Source of the DNA: Grifola frondosa
Lineage: Eukaryota > Basidiomycota > Agaricomycetes > Polyporales > Grifolaceae
Length of the DNA stretch: 64,000 bases
Reading direction: 5' to 3'
NCBI GenBank assembly: GCA_001683735.1
Contig: LUGG01000002.1
Location: 3,162,001-3,226,000, forward strand
Shown here: piece by piece, positions 11,641-21,699 of the stretch
Numbering within the stretch: position 1 is the stretch's first letter
Layout of the letters: the number at the start of each line of letters is the position of its first letter
Made by a program: the position numbers and the translations under genes
The notes under the pieces: model-generated
The model's database searches: none
The model's input: only the letters and a program-made list of their open reading frames with translations
What the model was told of the DNA's origin: nothing

Positions 11641-12188
11641 CAGTGCTTTGCATAAAAAACTGGAAACCAAGGTTTTCAATTTTTTGTTTGGCTGAAACAA
11701 ATATTACCTTAAGCAGTATAACCACCTGACCTGCATGACCATCACACTCTTGATCATGTCCTCATACTATTTGGCCAGCAGTTGTGAGAGTGAATTGTCA
11801 CCTGGTTCTATAATGGTAATTCACCTTCACTGAAATTGTGAAACTTTCTGGCTGCAAGAAAGCCATTGTCTATGATATTTTGAAATACCAACATCACTTC
11901 GGTGAAGTTACTTGAGTTTTTGACATGGAATATGTTGACTACATGTCCTCCTTCCTCGACGAGAACCCTGAAACTTATATGGATGATATTCAACAGAATT
12001 GGAGAGCTGTAAATGATATGTTCCTGGCTATAATTACTTGCACACTCAATAACTCTTCATGTCATCAGTGATGCTGTCAGTGTGACAGTAGTTACTAGGC
12101 GAGGCATCCCTACTATTAAAGGCAATATTTGTTCCGGCCAAACAAAAAATCAAAAACCTTGATTTCCAATTTTTTATGCAAAGCACTA
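11641..12188. mobile_element. 0.55 kb element with about 70-bp inverted repeats
   Basis: The first 70 bases (CAGTGCTTTGCATAAAAAAC onward) are repeated in inverted orientation at 12119-12188, ending GCAAAGCACTA. The ends fit the hAT pattern YAGTG, but I cannot find an 8-bp target duplication. The interior keeps a plus-strand segment, LDENPETYMDDIQ (about 11955-11993), that resembles the helix-turn-helix part of Tc1/IS630-type transposases. The element may therefore be a deletion derivative, or the peptide match may be coincidental. There is no intact frame. Confidence 0.6.
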
Positions 12189-12409
12189 TAGGACGGCTGG
12201 CCAGAAGTTTCAAACTGAGCTCCCCAAGTGCTGAAGACAAATAACAACAATCTCCCAATTTATTACTATTGGGCTTTGCACCACAACAGTTTCTACAGGT
12301 GACTGTTCAAGCACGATTTGGGATCCTCTTTGCATGTTTTTCTCATTATCGAAATGGTCTTTTGCACGAATCTGTCAACTTGTAAAATCTAAGTTTTAGA
12401 AGTGAGCTT

Positions 12410-12600
12410 GTCTGTTCCAAATCAAGGTCGCAAAAGCCCTCTGCCCATAAAAAATAATGTGGTTGCTGTGGCAGCTACAGGAGCTGGAAAAGCTCTCTCA
12501 TTCTGGATACCACTTCTGATGGCTATAGAGGATGGGGAGCTTGATAAAATGGTGATTATTGTGACACCCTTAAATTTGCTGGAAAAGCAAAATGTAGATA
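12410..12600 (+). pseudogene. RecQ-like DEAD/DEAH helicase, 5' fragment
   Basis: The plus strand encodes LFQIKVAKAL (in an adjoining frame), then NNVVAVAATGAGKALSFW, IPLLMAIEDGELDKMVIIVT and PLNLLEKQNVD. This is the Walker A region and motif Ia of the RecQ-like helicases common in Agaricomycetes. The Walker A threonine is replaced by alanine (GAGKA instead of GAGKT), which should abolish ATP hydrolysis. The reading stops exactly at a transposon boundary at 12600 and resumes at 16998. At least one frameshift precedes the Walker A block. Upstream, VQARFG near 12310 may be the preceding family motif, separated by an intron or a small insertion. Confidence 0.75.
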
Positions 12601-13439
12601 CTGTACCATTTCTATCAATTCGACAGGCCTTGTGACATATGACATGACCAAACTGGTTGAGGGATTCGACACTTTGATCTGGGATGTGTGACTAATGTGA
12701 AAATTTTGACAACATCGTAAACATTCGAACCTGGCAGTGCCATTTTTTGTCCATTAGATTGTTATATTGAACTACTTATTAACATCATTGTAATACATCC
12801 TAATGCTTAATAAGAAGACTTAGGCTTAAGTTTTAGAACTCATGTTGATGACTCAAGTACATCACAATCTCGAATTCCTCACAAACATAACAACAATAGG
12901 AGCTCAAACATTGCATCAAAAACTCAATTCTTCAAATACCCCCTGATATCAAGCACAAACTTCTCCCCTCACCATTGCTTTCTTGTTCTCTCTTCATCTA
13001 ATACCCACTTCCAGTGATCACTGCAGCAGAATTTATTTAATCAACATCTGCATTTCTAAGCAGAGAAGAACAACCAAATATTGAAGATCCAGAACTGACC
13101 TGAGAACTCCCAATTCCATCAGGTGCAGTTGTTAATAATCTGATGGGCAGTGATCACCAGGGATTCAAGTCCATGGAATGTCCACATGTGTCAACAATGA
13201 AGGGGAAAAGGCTCCCACTTTGGACATTAATGTTCTGGAGAGAAGTTGTCAGTCTCTGAGGTCAAAATGGTGATCACACTATTTGGTTAAAGGCTGAAAC
13301 CTCTCTTTGGCAATGCAGGCAGGTAAAATACAAAACATGCATACAGTACTCACATTCTTCTTAATGAGGTCCTGGCTGCACTGTCAGTTCTTCCATGGGT
13401 GGGCAATATCTGTGGGTTCGATAACTCTGAGCCCATCCG

Positions 13440-14040
13440 TGAGCTTGTACTTATCTGATGAACGAATGGCTATTGGATGTACACGAAAGTCAGATGCTTG
13501 ACATTTTAAGAAGAATCTACTTCTCCATTCGGAAAGTGCATGAGTGGAGATCAAAGATCTAGCATTCTGGACCTTCCTTGAGAAGATATAAGGGGAGAGA
13601 AACTAGGACAATACAAGGATGGCTGATACTTCATGCATGTGTGGGGTCTTGGAGATCCCTAGCTCATGGGGATCGTGACAAGCTTGTGGCTTGTTTTAAC
13701 TTGAACAATAACATTGGATGCAGCTGTTGTGGATTTCAGTGAATCAAAAATTATTACAGAGATTTGCTCGCCCAAGAACTGGATCAAAATATTGTTGCAG
13801 TGCTCAGTTGGTGGACAAAGTGTCACTTTGGAAGAGAATTTACACTGAAGAGCTTGCCTATCACACATCAGATGAATGAACATTCATGCAGAATTCTCAG
13901 TTGGAATGCTTTGGCCAGTTTCTTCATGCCACTACAGTATCTGCTCATGGATCCATGAGATGCAGCTAATGAACACCTGTGGGTGCTATTGCAGGTCATC
14001 CGAAGACATCTAAATGAGATATGTTAGGAAAGAGGTGTAA
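13440..14040 (+). pseudogene. Ulp1/C48-like cysteine protease remnant
   Basis: Broken plus-strand frames contain DEWLLDVHESQMLDILRRI, then AVLSWWTKCHFGREFTLKSL, PITHQMNEHSCRILSWNALA and a tail AANEHLWVLLQVIRRHLNE. Their order and spacing match the C-terminal half of fungal Ulp1-type (SUMO/ubiquitin-like) peptidases. In that family the segment Q-x(3-5)-SCG-x-L-x-WNALA holds the catalytic cysteine; here the cysteine is kept but the following glycine is arginine. In-frame stops separate the blocks. The assignment rests on motif memory, not a search. Its position inside the 4.4 kb transposon suggests it was element cargo. Confidence 0.55.
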
Positions 14041-14639
14041 TGCTGCAGTCAATTGATGAACCATTCACAGAGCTTCAGCACTGCTAGCATGACCTATCAT
14101 TTCACATTCATATTCCCTGCCAACATCTCCCATCCGAACATGCTAAAACATCACAAAGAGAGCTGTGATGGTGACATAATGACAAGTGTACCCAGTGATA
14201 CTGATGGCTTACCTAGTGACATCAACTCTGTGTTGGAGTCATTGCCTCCTCCATCATCATCTCCCTGAACCTCTCCATCTTCAACTGCATCCTCATTGGC
14301 TTCAGTAATATTATCATTATCTTTCACGGCTCCCTCCGTTGAACATTTTACAATCAAAGAAAACAGGATTCATACATTTTTCTCGTGAAGTCTGACATTA
14401 TTGAATAGTGACAAGTCTGAACCCTCACTCCAATCTTCACCTATCATGTCACATGCACAGATGTTGCACAGGAATCCAATGCCTCGTTTCATACATTTCT
14501 CCAATTCTGCACTAGTCAGGTCCAAGGAAACTGTGGACACCAAAGCTACTGGCCTGCTATCATTGGAATCAGCAATTTGTTAAGCACTCAAAATCTTTAA
14601 AGGCTTACCAAAAGGACTATTGAAGTTCTTCACAAAGTG

Positions 14640-16270
14640 CATGCCAGATGAACATCATGCACAAATACAACAAATGTTAGAGGAAGTCACCAGGTTCCAT
14701 GAGGAGCAGCAGGATCTGGAAAATCACATCAGTTTGCAACAGGACATGAAGAGGAAGGAAGCACAGAATGAGAGACAGTGCAAATGAAGAGCAGGTGTTC
14801 AGAGGATGGAGATTGCTGAAGAGATTCGAGATGTTGATGAAAATAGGAAGCCTATTCACAAACATCTTGTTGATGAGCTGAAGGATACAATATCGGGTGG
14901 CCCAGCCAAGCATGCAAAGCTTGCAAAGGAGTCACATCCAAAATACATCTTCAAGAAGGAGATACATCAGAAGATGCGGAAACCACAAGGACGCAAACGA
15001 GAACATGAATCCCGAAAGGTGGCATACATCAATTAGCATTCACATGCCCAATGGACACAGATTATAGATGCTGTGAAACACCCATCAGTTGGTCATCAAA
15101 TGAGTACAACACATATCAAAACAGTTCTGATGGAGAAGGATGTAAAGATATGGTCACACCTTTATTGCTCTATGATTGAGGGCTGGATTGATCAGTCTGG
15201 GGATGGGCCAAGGTGTTCAAATGCTGCACTTTGAATGGCAGAGAAGGGTCTTGCACAAGGCAGGCATAAAGGCATAAAGATGTGCTTGCAGGATATCTGG
15301 ATGTCATTCAGACCATCACAGCTTGCTTGCAGTCAGTTCATGATACAGGTGCATCGTTGTCACTGGTTTCAATTCATGGCATTGTGATGGCAACTATCTT
15401 GCACATGGCCCCAGAGATCTTCAAGAATAAAGCCAAGGATGGCTCTGTCTTCCGATGCTCCGATTCATTTTTGTGTGAGTTTCTACATGAAAATCTACAC
15501 TGGACAAAGTGTCATGCTACTAGAGATGCACACAAGCTATCCACTGATTGAAAAGACAAATGCATGAAGGTGTTTCTGCATCTTGCACATGACATCAAGG
15601 AGCATAATGTTCCATCTGCACTTTTCGTAAACACTGATCAAACTAATTAAAAGCAAGCAGGTCTTCATGCTTGGAGTTGAGGAAAAGCCAGCTGTTACTG
15701 TCATTGTCTCAGTTTTGAACAGCAGTGTCATGCTTTCATTTTAGGCTGTATACATGGGAGAGACTAGCAGATCCACACCAATGCCTGGCACACCTAACTA
15801 TGACACCATGATTAATGCTGACATGCATTATGATTGGGGCACTCATGTATCTTACTGGTCAACTCAAAGGACAATGCAGCTGCTGGTTGATACCATCATC
15901 GCTCACTACTTTGATGAACAAAAACACAAGCTTGGCTTACCAAAATCACAGAAGTCAATATGGCAGATTAATGTCTGGTCTGTCCATCAATCAGATGAGT
16001 TTTGGACATGGCTTCAGGATCTTACTACATTTTATTCTGACTGGTTGCACTCCCATCTTCCAAGCCTGTGATGTTGGGATTCAGCACATCCTCAAGCATT
16101 CATTAAAGCTATCTTACCATTGAGACATCATCAATGAGGTCCTCAAAAAGATTGACAGTGGTGCAGACACCATTAGCATGATGAAATGCATTGGAGTGCT
16201 GTGTGATCAAAGCATGATGTAACTCTGAAATGTGTATGAGACATTAAACAATAATGAGATTGTGAAGAAG
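14640..16270 (+). pseudogene. DDE-superfamily (pogo/DDE_1-like) transposase, decayed
   Basis: Successive plus-strand blocks follow the order of the DDE transposases frequent in Agaricomycetes. They are: a charged coiled-coil start (14700-14800); a segment SMIEGWIDQSGDGPRCSNAAL; GIVMATILHMAPEIFKNKAK; SVFRCSDSFLCEFLHENLHW, followed by a K-C-H-A-T-R-type motif; FVNTDQTN, holding the first catalytic Asp; WSVHQSDEFWTWL; and ACDVGIQHILKHSLK, the region of the last acidic residue. At least ten stops and several frameshifts separate them, so it is not functional. A charged segment to 16803 (DLVKYNIEEFWEAPGSKKRK) may be its C-terminus or a second cargo gene. Confidence 0.7.
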
Positions 16271-16997
16271 GTAAGATTTTCACCTGTATCACTTGAGCAG
16301 CTCTCAAGACTGGATGTAGACATTTGAAATGTGTTCTGTTGGCAACTTCAACCTATCATACACCAGCCTTGTAAGCTTCGATGCATGGGAACTTCTGCAT
16401 AACTTGAAGGACACCAACAGGACATTTTGGGAAGAGCTAACATGATATGACAATGTTGATGGCAGTGCTCATGTCCCTCTAGTAGCTGAGGTGGTGCAAG
16501 AGGATATAAAGGTTGTCGAGACTGATGAAGCTCAAGATGATGACAATGTGACATGTGACACTATTATCACCCATGTTCTCCACAGGCAAACCCTCCCAGG
16601 CATCAAACTCACAGACTCTGTTATCTTAAGGCATCCGGGGAAGCAGAGGCATCTACTGATGTCATCTCGACTGCAGAGGATTTGGGTGAAGACTGTGGAA
16701 GGGGAAAACATAGGAAAACTACACAAGATCTAGTGAAGTACAACATTGAGGAGTTTTGGGAAGCTCCAGGTAGCAAGAAAAGGAAATCAGCAAAGAAGGC
16801 ATAATTTACAAGTCATGACAACTTAGAATACAGTATCTCAGAGCCTTCTGAGATATTTTGAGTGAAATTTCAGCCATTTTGAATGACTTGAAATCTGGAT
16901 TCGACAACAGACCTGGTGACAGGTGACCGACACCAAAAATTTGACCAATTGGGGGTGCTGTGACTCGTGACATGTCAAATTGATAGAAATGATACAG

Positions 16998-17570
16998 CAT
17001 GCTCTTAAAAGCCAATATCACGAGCATAGCTATTGATGTGACAAATGCAAATAACCAATCTTTCGAGGTAAGCCAAGTCTAAGATGTTGAGAGCATTGCT
17101 CAAATATATATCAGGCCATAGAAGCAGACTGCTACTGAGTGATTACAGTAAATCCAGAAATCCTCATGCAGGAAGGAGGTTATTTTGAGAAGCTGTGGAA
17201 GAAGTCCATGTTCACCTTGAAACTCCTCTACCTAGTTTTTGATCAGGGCCACTGTGTTAAGGAGTGGAATTGCTTCAAAAACCAGTACAAATATGTTGGC
17301 AGTTTTCGATATCTGATACTGGAGACCATACCATTCTATGTGGCATCTGTGACACTACTGACACCTATTCTTCACGAGGTCATCGAGATTTTACACCTCT
17401 ATGCAGACCACATGAAATATTTTCTCTGCTCCAATGACTGCCCCGATATTCATCTTGCTGTTTGTAAGATGAAACAGCAGCAAACTCATTCAGTAACCTA
17501 GATTTCCTCATCCCAAATGGATTCAAGGACAGTGATACCCCCCCGCAGAAATTCCTCATATTTGTCAATA
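16998..17570 (+). pseudogene. RecQ-like helicase, 3' fragment
   Basis: After the transposon the helicase resumes with LLKANITSIAIDVTNANNQSF, a likely intron (GTAAGCC at 17070), then VNPEILMQEGGYFEKLWKKS. The motif II region reads LYLVFDQGHCVKEWNCF (DEGH in the family, here DQGH), followed by IPFYVASVTLLTPILHEVIE (motif III, SAT changed to SVT), LCSNDCPDIHLAV and, after a frameshift, LDFLIPNGFKDSDTPPQKFL. The helicase C-terminal motifs (IV-VI) are absent; similarity ends near 17570 before TG-rich sequence. Loss of the DEGH glutamate and the Walker A threonine shows the gene decayed independently of the insertion. Confidence 0.75.
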
Positions 17571-18061
17571 GTGTTGCTGCATGCAGGCTGGACTAGAATG
17601 AGCACATGGGATGTGCATGGCCACAGGGTGAACTTGTGGTGCCAGGTCTTAGAAAGGCAGACAGGTGATGAACAGGAACAATGAGAATGACAGAGACAGT
17701 GGGCATGGGGCTGCTCATCTATAGTGCAGGACCTAGGGGAGAGGGGTAAGATGCATCTGCCTGGATATTTGCAAGGCATGATACATTCACCAAATAGTGT
17801 GATAGTGGGAATGTACTATGGGTGCATGTGGGGTGAGTGTGGATGAGTCGGGTGGGCATGGATGTAGGCATGAGCACAGGTGCAGACGTGCAGTGCAGTG
17901 CAGTGGGAATGCAGACATGGAGCACAAATGAGAGATGGGGGTGTGAGGAGTGCAGTGCACATTTCAGAGTGCTGTCAGTCATTGTCTTCATTCAATAAAG
18001 CAAGCCTGAGCAGCCAGGTTGTGAGCAATGAGAGACTTTAAGGTGATACAGCTCGGAGGTG
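17571..18061. other. TG-rich non-coding stretch
   Basis: The plus strand is rich in TG/GTG (TGGGCATGGATGTAGGCATG and similar) and open in the reverse direction only because of that composition. Nothing recognised. Confidence 0.4.
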
Positions 18062-18836
18062 TGCATCAGGAAAAAAAATCTAAAACCCAGTAATGCTACA
18101 GCTTGCAACATAGTTGCTGTAGTATGTGTTGCTGTTCCCCTACTATATTGCACAACTGTAGCATCATGCTTTAGCTCTGTTGTGCACTGTAGCAACCTCT
18201 ATCTACTATATAGTAGTGTTGCTGCAGCTAAGTCAGGCCTAAATGATATAGACTCATAACTTGTGCAGTTTTTCAGATATCATAGTGATCTTACCTTCAT
18301 TTTGTACCCTAAATATAGTGACATTGTATGCCAAAGAGCAAAATGTTATACCTTATATTGATGGAGATATGGCCAAAAAGCCAATTGCAAAGTTTGACCT
18401 TTTAATCAGCTTTATTACCAATGTAACTAAAATTGAAATATATTAAAGATAATTATGCAAATGATTGTATTACATTCAGATACATATACATCTTAGCTAT
18501 CAATTTCAATTAAGATCATGTTATTATCTGCAAAACTCATGTCAGAATATCTAAAAAGCTGAAATGGCTGTGACTAAGCCATGGCAACACTACTATATAG
18601 CACAATATAAACTTGCATCAACCAGTCACTTTCAACAGATGTAGAAACATTATTATAACATGTTTTTTGATTTGATCTATGATTGTGTTATAGCATTTGG
18701 CTGAAAATCATAATATAAGGATGAAAACACAAAAAGTACATTTGTTCTTGCACCAGGTTTGAACCCGGCCGCACCTTCACAGCCATCCATCACTTTTCTT
18801 GATTCCATAACCACTTCACTATCTAAACATGAGAAT
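18062..18836 (-). mobile_element. tRNA-derived SINE candidate, copy B, split by a MITE
   Basis: The reverse complement aligns end to end with copy A at 11032-11416 once the inserted MITE (18214-18592 plus one 8-bp duplication) is removed. The B-box-like AGGTTTGAACCC (minus-strand orientation) is at 18755-18766 and the element's 5' boundary is 18836. Two copies on opposite strands with the same limits show this is a discrete mobile unit of about 386 bp. Copy A serves as the empty site for the MITE insertion. Confidence 0.65.
18214..18592. mobile_element. hAT-type MITE, copy 1 (379 bp)
   Basis: It begins TAGTGTTGCTGCAGCTAAGT and ends TAAGCCATGGCAACACTA, imperfect inverted ends with the hAT signature TAGTG. 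It is bounded on both sides by the identical 8-bp sequence CTATATAG (18206-18213 and 18593-18600). The uninterrupted SINE at 11032-11416 has this sequence once, giving direct proof of an 8-bp target duplication. There is no coding capacity. Confidence 0.9.
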
Positions 18837-19480
18837 CCAATGTATATTAATAATAACACAGATAAAATGGACTTAGAACTTCTTTCGAAGCATTCCTTCC
18901 TCTTCACCAGTCTGAAGTTAATGAATATGCTCTTTGTTTGTAAATTGATGCTAAGTGGTGATTGTTTTAAGGTTTTAAAATAACATAGGATGCTATATTG
19001 TTAACAAATTCCATATACACAGTCAGCAATAAATATCATATAAAGTCCAAGTTACTTTAGTAGCAAGCAAGATTCTCAGAGGACCACCTTAAGCAACAGT
19101 GGATTCCCCTTTTATCAACACTAGGCTCTATAGTGCTGGCTAAGAACCATATCAGCTATAGTAGACTACAGGTGCTATCACTGTAAACTATATTGCACTA
19201 TACACTTCATCCTACATTGTGCTACCATAGCTACTAGAGTCCAATATAGACTTGGCTGAGTGCAATAGCCTTACAACTATTTTCCTGATGTGCAACTTGC
19301 TGCAACACTAGATTTGTCTGGAATGTCTTGATCAAGACCCAAAAGATCTCACAGCAATATCAGACACTTACAGCTGGTTGCATAAACAACTGCAGGTCGG
19401 GATCTGCAGTGGTTTATTTGTTGAGGCCAAATTTTGCCATAGTAAAGGGTAAAGATATGTCTAGATAAGTGCATATCCTC
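18837..19480. other. No supported gene
   Basis: AT-rich. A segment at about 19150-19300 shares short words with the SINE tail (CTATAGTAG, TTTTCCTGATG), but the match is too patchy to call a copy. Confidence 0.35.
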
Positions 19481-19893
19481 AAGGCAATATTTGTACCGTG
19501 GTTATTTATGCCACCGGTTGTATTTGGGTGTCGGTCGACTTCCGGTAACTTACAACATGTTTGTTTTGACGCGGAGAACTTTAGGGAACATTTCCCGCAG
19601 ATATTCGTTTGTTGCGAGATCGACATAAGACAGGCGCTTAATGCACTAGGATGATCGATGCCCGTGCCGCTAATCAACCTACTCCGCTCGCCGAGAGTCC
19701 TCTCCCGTCAAAAGCGGCATTCCAAGGGCGCTTGTCAATCTTCCAGTCTGCGCCGAGTTAATGCCCTTGGAACACTTGAAGCGGACGCCGCAAATCTTAA
19801 AGCTTGAGGTCCGCCAATTGGGGGATCTGGAGGCCCAGGCCTCCAGTTCTTTGCATTATACAGTTGAAAGAACTAACAAAAGCCGCTAAGGGC

Positions 19894-20642
19894 TCAGGAG
19901 CGAGCCGCTCTCATGCTTTCCATCACCCGCCATTCGTGCCATCGCACCGCCTCGTCGGCCTCAGAGGGGGAGATGTGAAGCGGCTGGTCAGCCTCTTCAT
20001 AGGCCGGGGGTGAGTCGGCGATTCCTTCCATCGGTTGGGGAAAGCCAACCGCGCTATCCAGAACTCAATGCCTCGCCACGCCAAAAAGGGTTCGATCAGC
20101 TTACCTTCCTCCGCTAGCCGGTGAAACCTCCGACCTGGTCCTCTTGAAGACCACCTCTGCAGCACCATCCTCGGGGCCTCTCCCGCGTTTCAATCGCCCT
20201 ATGAAAACATCAACCCTCCGTCAAAGTAAATCTTCCGCTTTCTCCCCTCACCTTCCCACCATCGATTGGGCCCAAGGTCGCCGACGACAGGCGTGCCTGA
20301 TATCGCCGCGGCACGCAACCCCGCCGGAATTCGTTGGTCGTCCTCGGCGATTCTGGAGAGGTCGATCATTTCGGGCGGCTCGACGGAGACGAACTCGGCG
20401 TGAGCACTGAGAAGCAGAAGTGTCGGCTGCACGCATTTGGCATGGAGGGACAGGAACCGATAGGCGTTTTCCTGGGGAGGGATCTGAGCAAACATCAGCG
20501 ATGGCATATTTCAACTCACCACCTCAGATTTGAGCAATCCCAGCAGCTGGACATTTTCGGCGGCCTGGGTTAGGCAAAGACGATCCAAAGCGCTCTTTAC
20601 CCGTGCAGAGTGGGTGTCCATGACGTCCTGAGCTGAAGACAT
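19894..20642 (-). CDS. Four-exon gene, hypothetical 202-residue protein
   Basis: On the minus strand, exons 20642-20520, 20483-20252, 20198-20105 and 20053-19894 join into one uninterrupted 609-base frame from ATG to TGA. The introns (36, 53, 51 and, by position, all GT-AG) keep phase; the first is unusually short, and a 39-base version using an upstream GT is equally possible. The protein starts MSSAQDVMDTHSARVKSALD and continues with RLCLTQAAENVQLLGLLKSE. It has a Leu/Ala-rich middle, a basic stretch (RLKRGRGPEDG, VVFKRTRSEVSPASGG) that could be a nuclear signal, and an acidic C-terminus (AYEEADQPLHISPSEADEA). I recognise no domain. It is one of the few undamaged genes here and lies in a GC-rich island. 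Confidence 0.65.
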
Positions 20643-20649
20643 TTTCGGG

Positions 20650-21690
20650 ACCCAAGACCAAGACTAGCCTTCCGACGACGCAGTGATAAATCGCAAACAA
20701 CGGCTTACGTTTGTCTTCATCCGTTGGGGAAATATCGCGCGCAGTTCGGCAAACGCCGCTATTCTCTCGCCGAGATCCGGGCGGCGCAATGCTCTTCTTC
20801 CGCAAACCCCGCGCAAATCCGATTGGCCCAAGGCAGCGGAGTCGGTGCTTGCGAGACTAATATAGACGACTCGCCGACATCGTGCAAATAGCCCAATCGC
20901 GGCGCAAGGTGCGATTGGAGCTGGTGCGGAGTCCGGCCGCGGTGGTTGAAACCCATTTAAGAGCCCGGATTGATGCGGTCACGATGCCGGGCGTCCGCAA
21001 TGGTGCGGAGTCACTCCGCACGAGCATTCCCCGCGCGTCCAGTCAGCGCGCTGTGACACCTCGGAGTGTGGCTGCACTGGCCCTCCCGCTCCACTGTCGG
21101 CCTCAGCACCATCCGCGAGCAGCTGTTCGCGCCGCGGCTCGAGTCCTCGGCGAGGAGCCCCTCCTGAGGTTGAGAGGGGCGTCGCGGCCCTTCCTTCAAC
21201 CATCTGCTCTTGCGCTTTCGAGGTGAGCGGCGCTTTCATCTCCCGCCGCAGGCCTGTCGCTAACCGCATGCTTTGTCGCCGACACATCTGATTAAAGTAA
21301 ATTAAGGAAAACCAGTTATAAGCGGACATCACTGTTCTCAAGAAATTTAAGCAGCATCAAGAGTTCTCAGTTATTAAGTGGCCGAAGCGCAATAATCACG
21401 GGTAGTCTTATTTTAGTGGTGAATCTGAACGTTCTTTCGTAACTTTTCCTATTTAAGTGCGGGATTAAGAGAACAAAAAGGTTGAAAAGCATGAAAAGGA
21501 ACTTGAAGCTTCCCGACTGCAACTGGCAATATATTTCGAGAAACACGCACATCTTAACTTACCTACTGCTCGGCCCGACTGCACTATGCCTGGCCACTCA
21601 GGGTTGATGCGCACGATGCACTCGTCGTGCATGCGGATGCGATACTCACTGATTCAAGTCAAGGACGATGCCGGAACGATAGAAGGATTC
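20650..21690. other. GC-rich stretch with unrecognised coding potential
   Basis: A minus-strand frame at about 21270-20980 (RLATGLRREMKAPLTSKAQE onward, Arg/Ala/Gly rich) contains the paralogue of 3880-4075. No start, splice pattern or domain could be fixed. 21300-21690 is AT-rich without visible features. Confidence 0.3.
21055..21235 (-). repeat. Inverted paralogue of 3880-4075
   Basis: Read on the minus strand from CTCACCT it follows the segment at 3880 with shared words GAGCAGATGGTTG and GCCCCTCTC. It is divergent and probably an old duplication. Confidence 0.4.
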
Positions 21691-21699
21691 TCGTGGTCA

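Larger units (their letters stand above)
12601..16997 (+). mobile_element. 4.4 kb TA-flanked DNA transposon inserted in a helicase gene
   Basis: The ends are inverted copies of CTGTAYCATTTCTATCAATT (25 bases in all, differing at two C/T positions). The left end is flanked by TA at 12599-12600. The right flank is CA at 16998-16999, one transition from TA. Removing the element and one TA restores the helicase frame as N-V-D-M-L-L-K, which fixes the boundaries. A TA duplication plus a DDE transposase remnant inside points to the Tc1/mariner/pogo group. The element also holds an Ulp1-like protease remnant. All frames are broken, so it is an old copy. Confidence 0.75.

Noticed and set aside
18214..18592. 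MITE family assigned to Tc1/mariner because TA flanks the GTGTTGC ends
   Set aside because: The empty site in the sister SINE shows the duplication is 8 bp (CTATATAG) and that the TA belongs to the element, which is the hAT pattern.
19150..19310. A third SINE copy
   Set aside because: Only scattered short words match the SINE tail. No A or B box and no continuous alignment were found.
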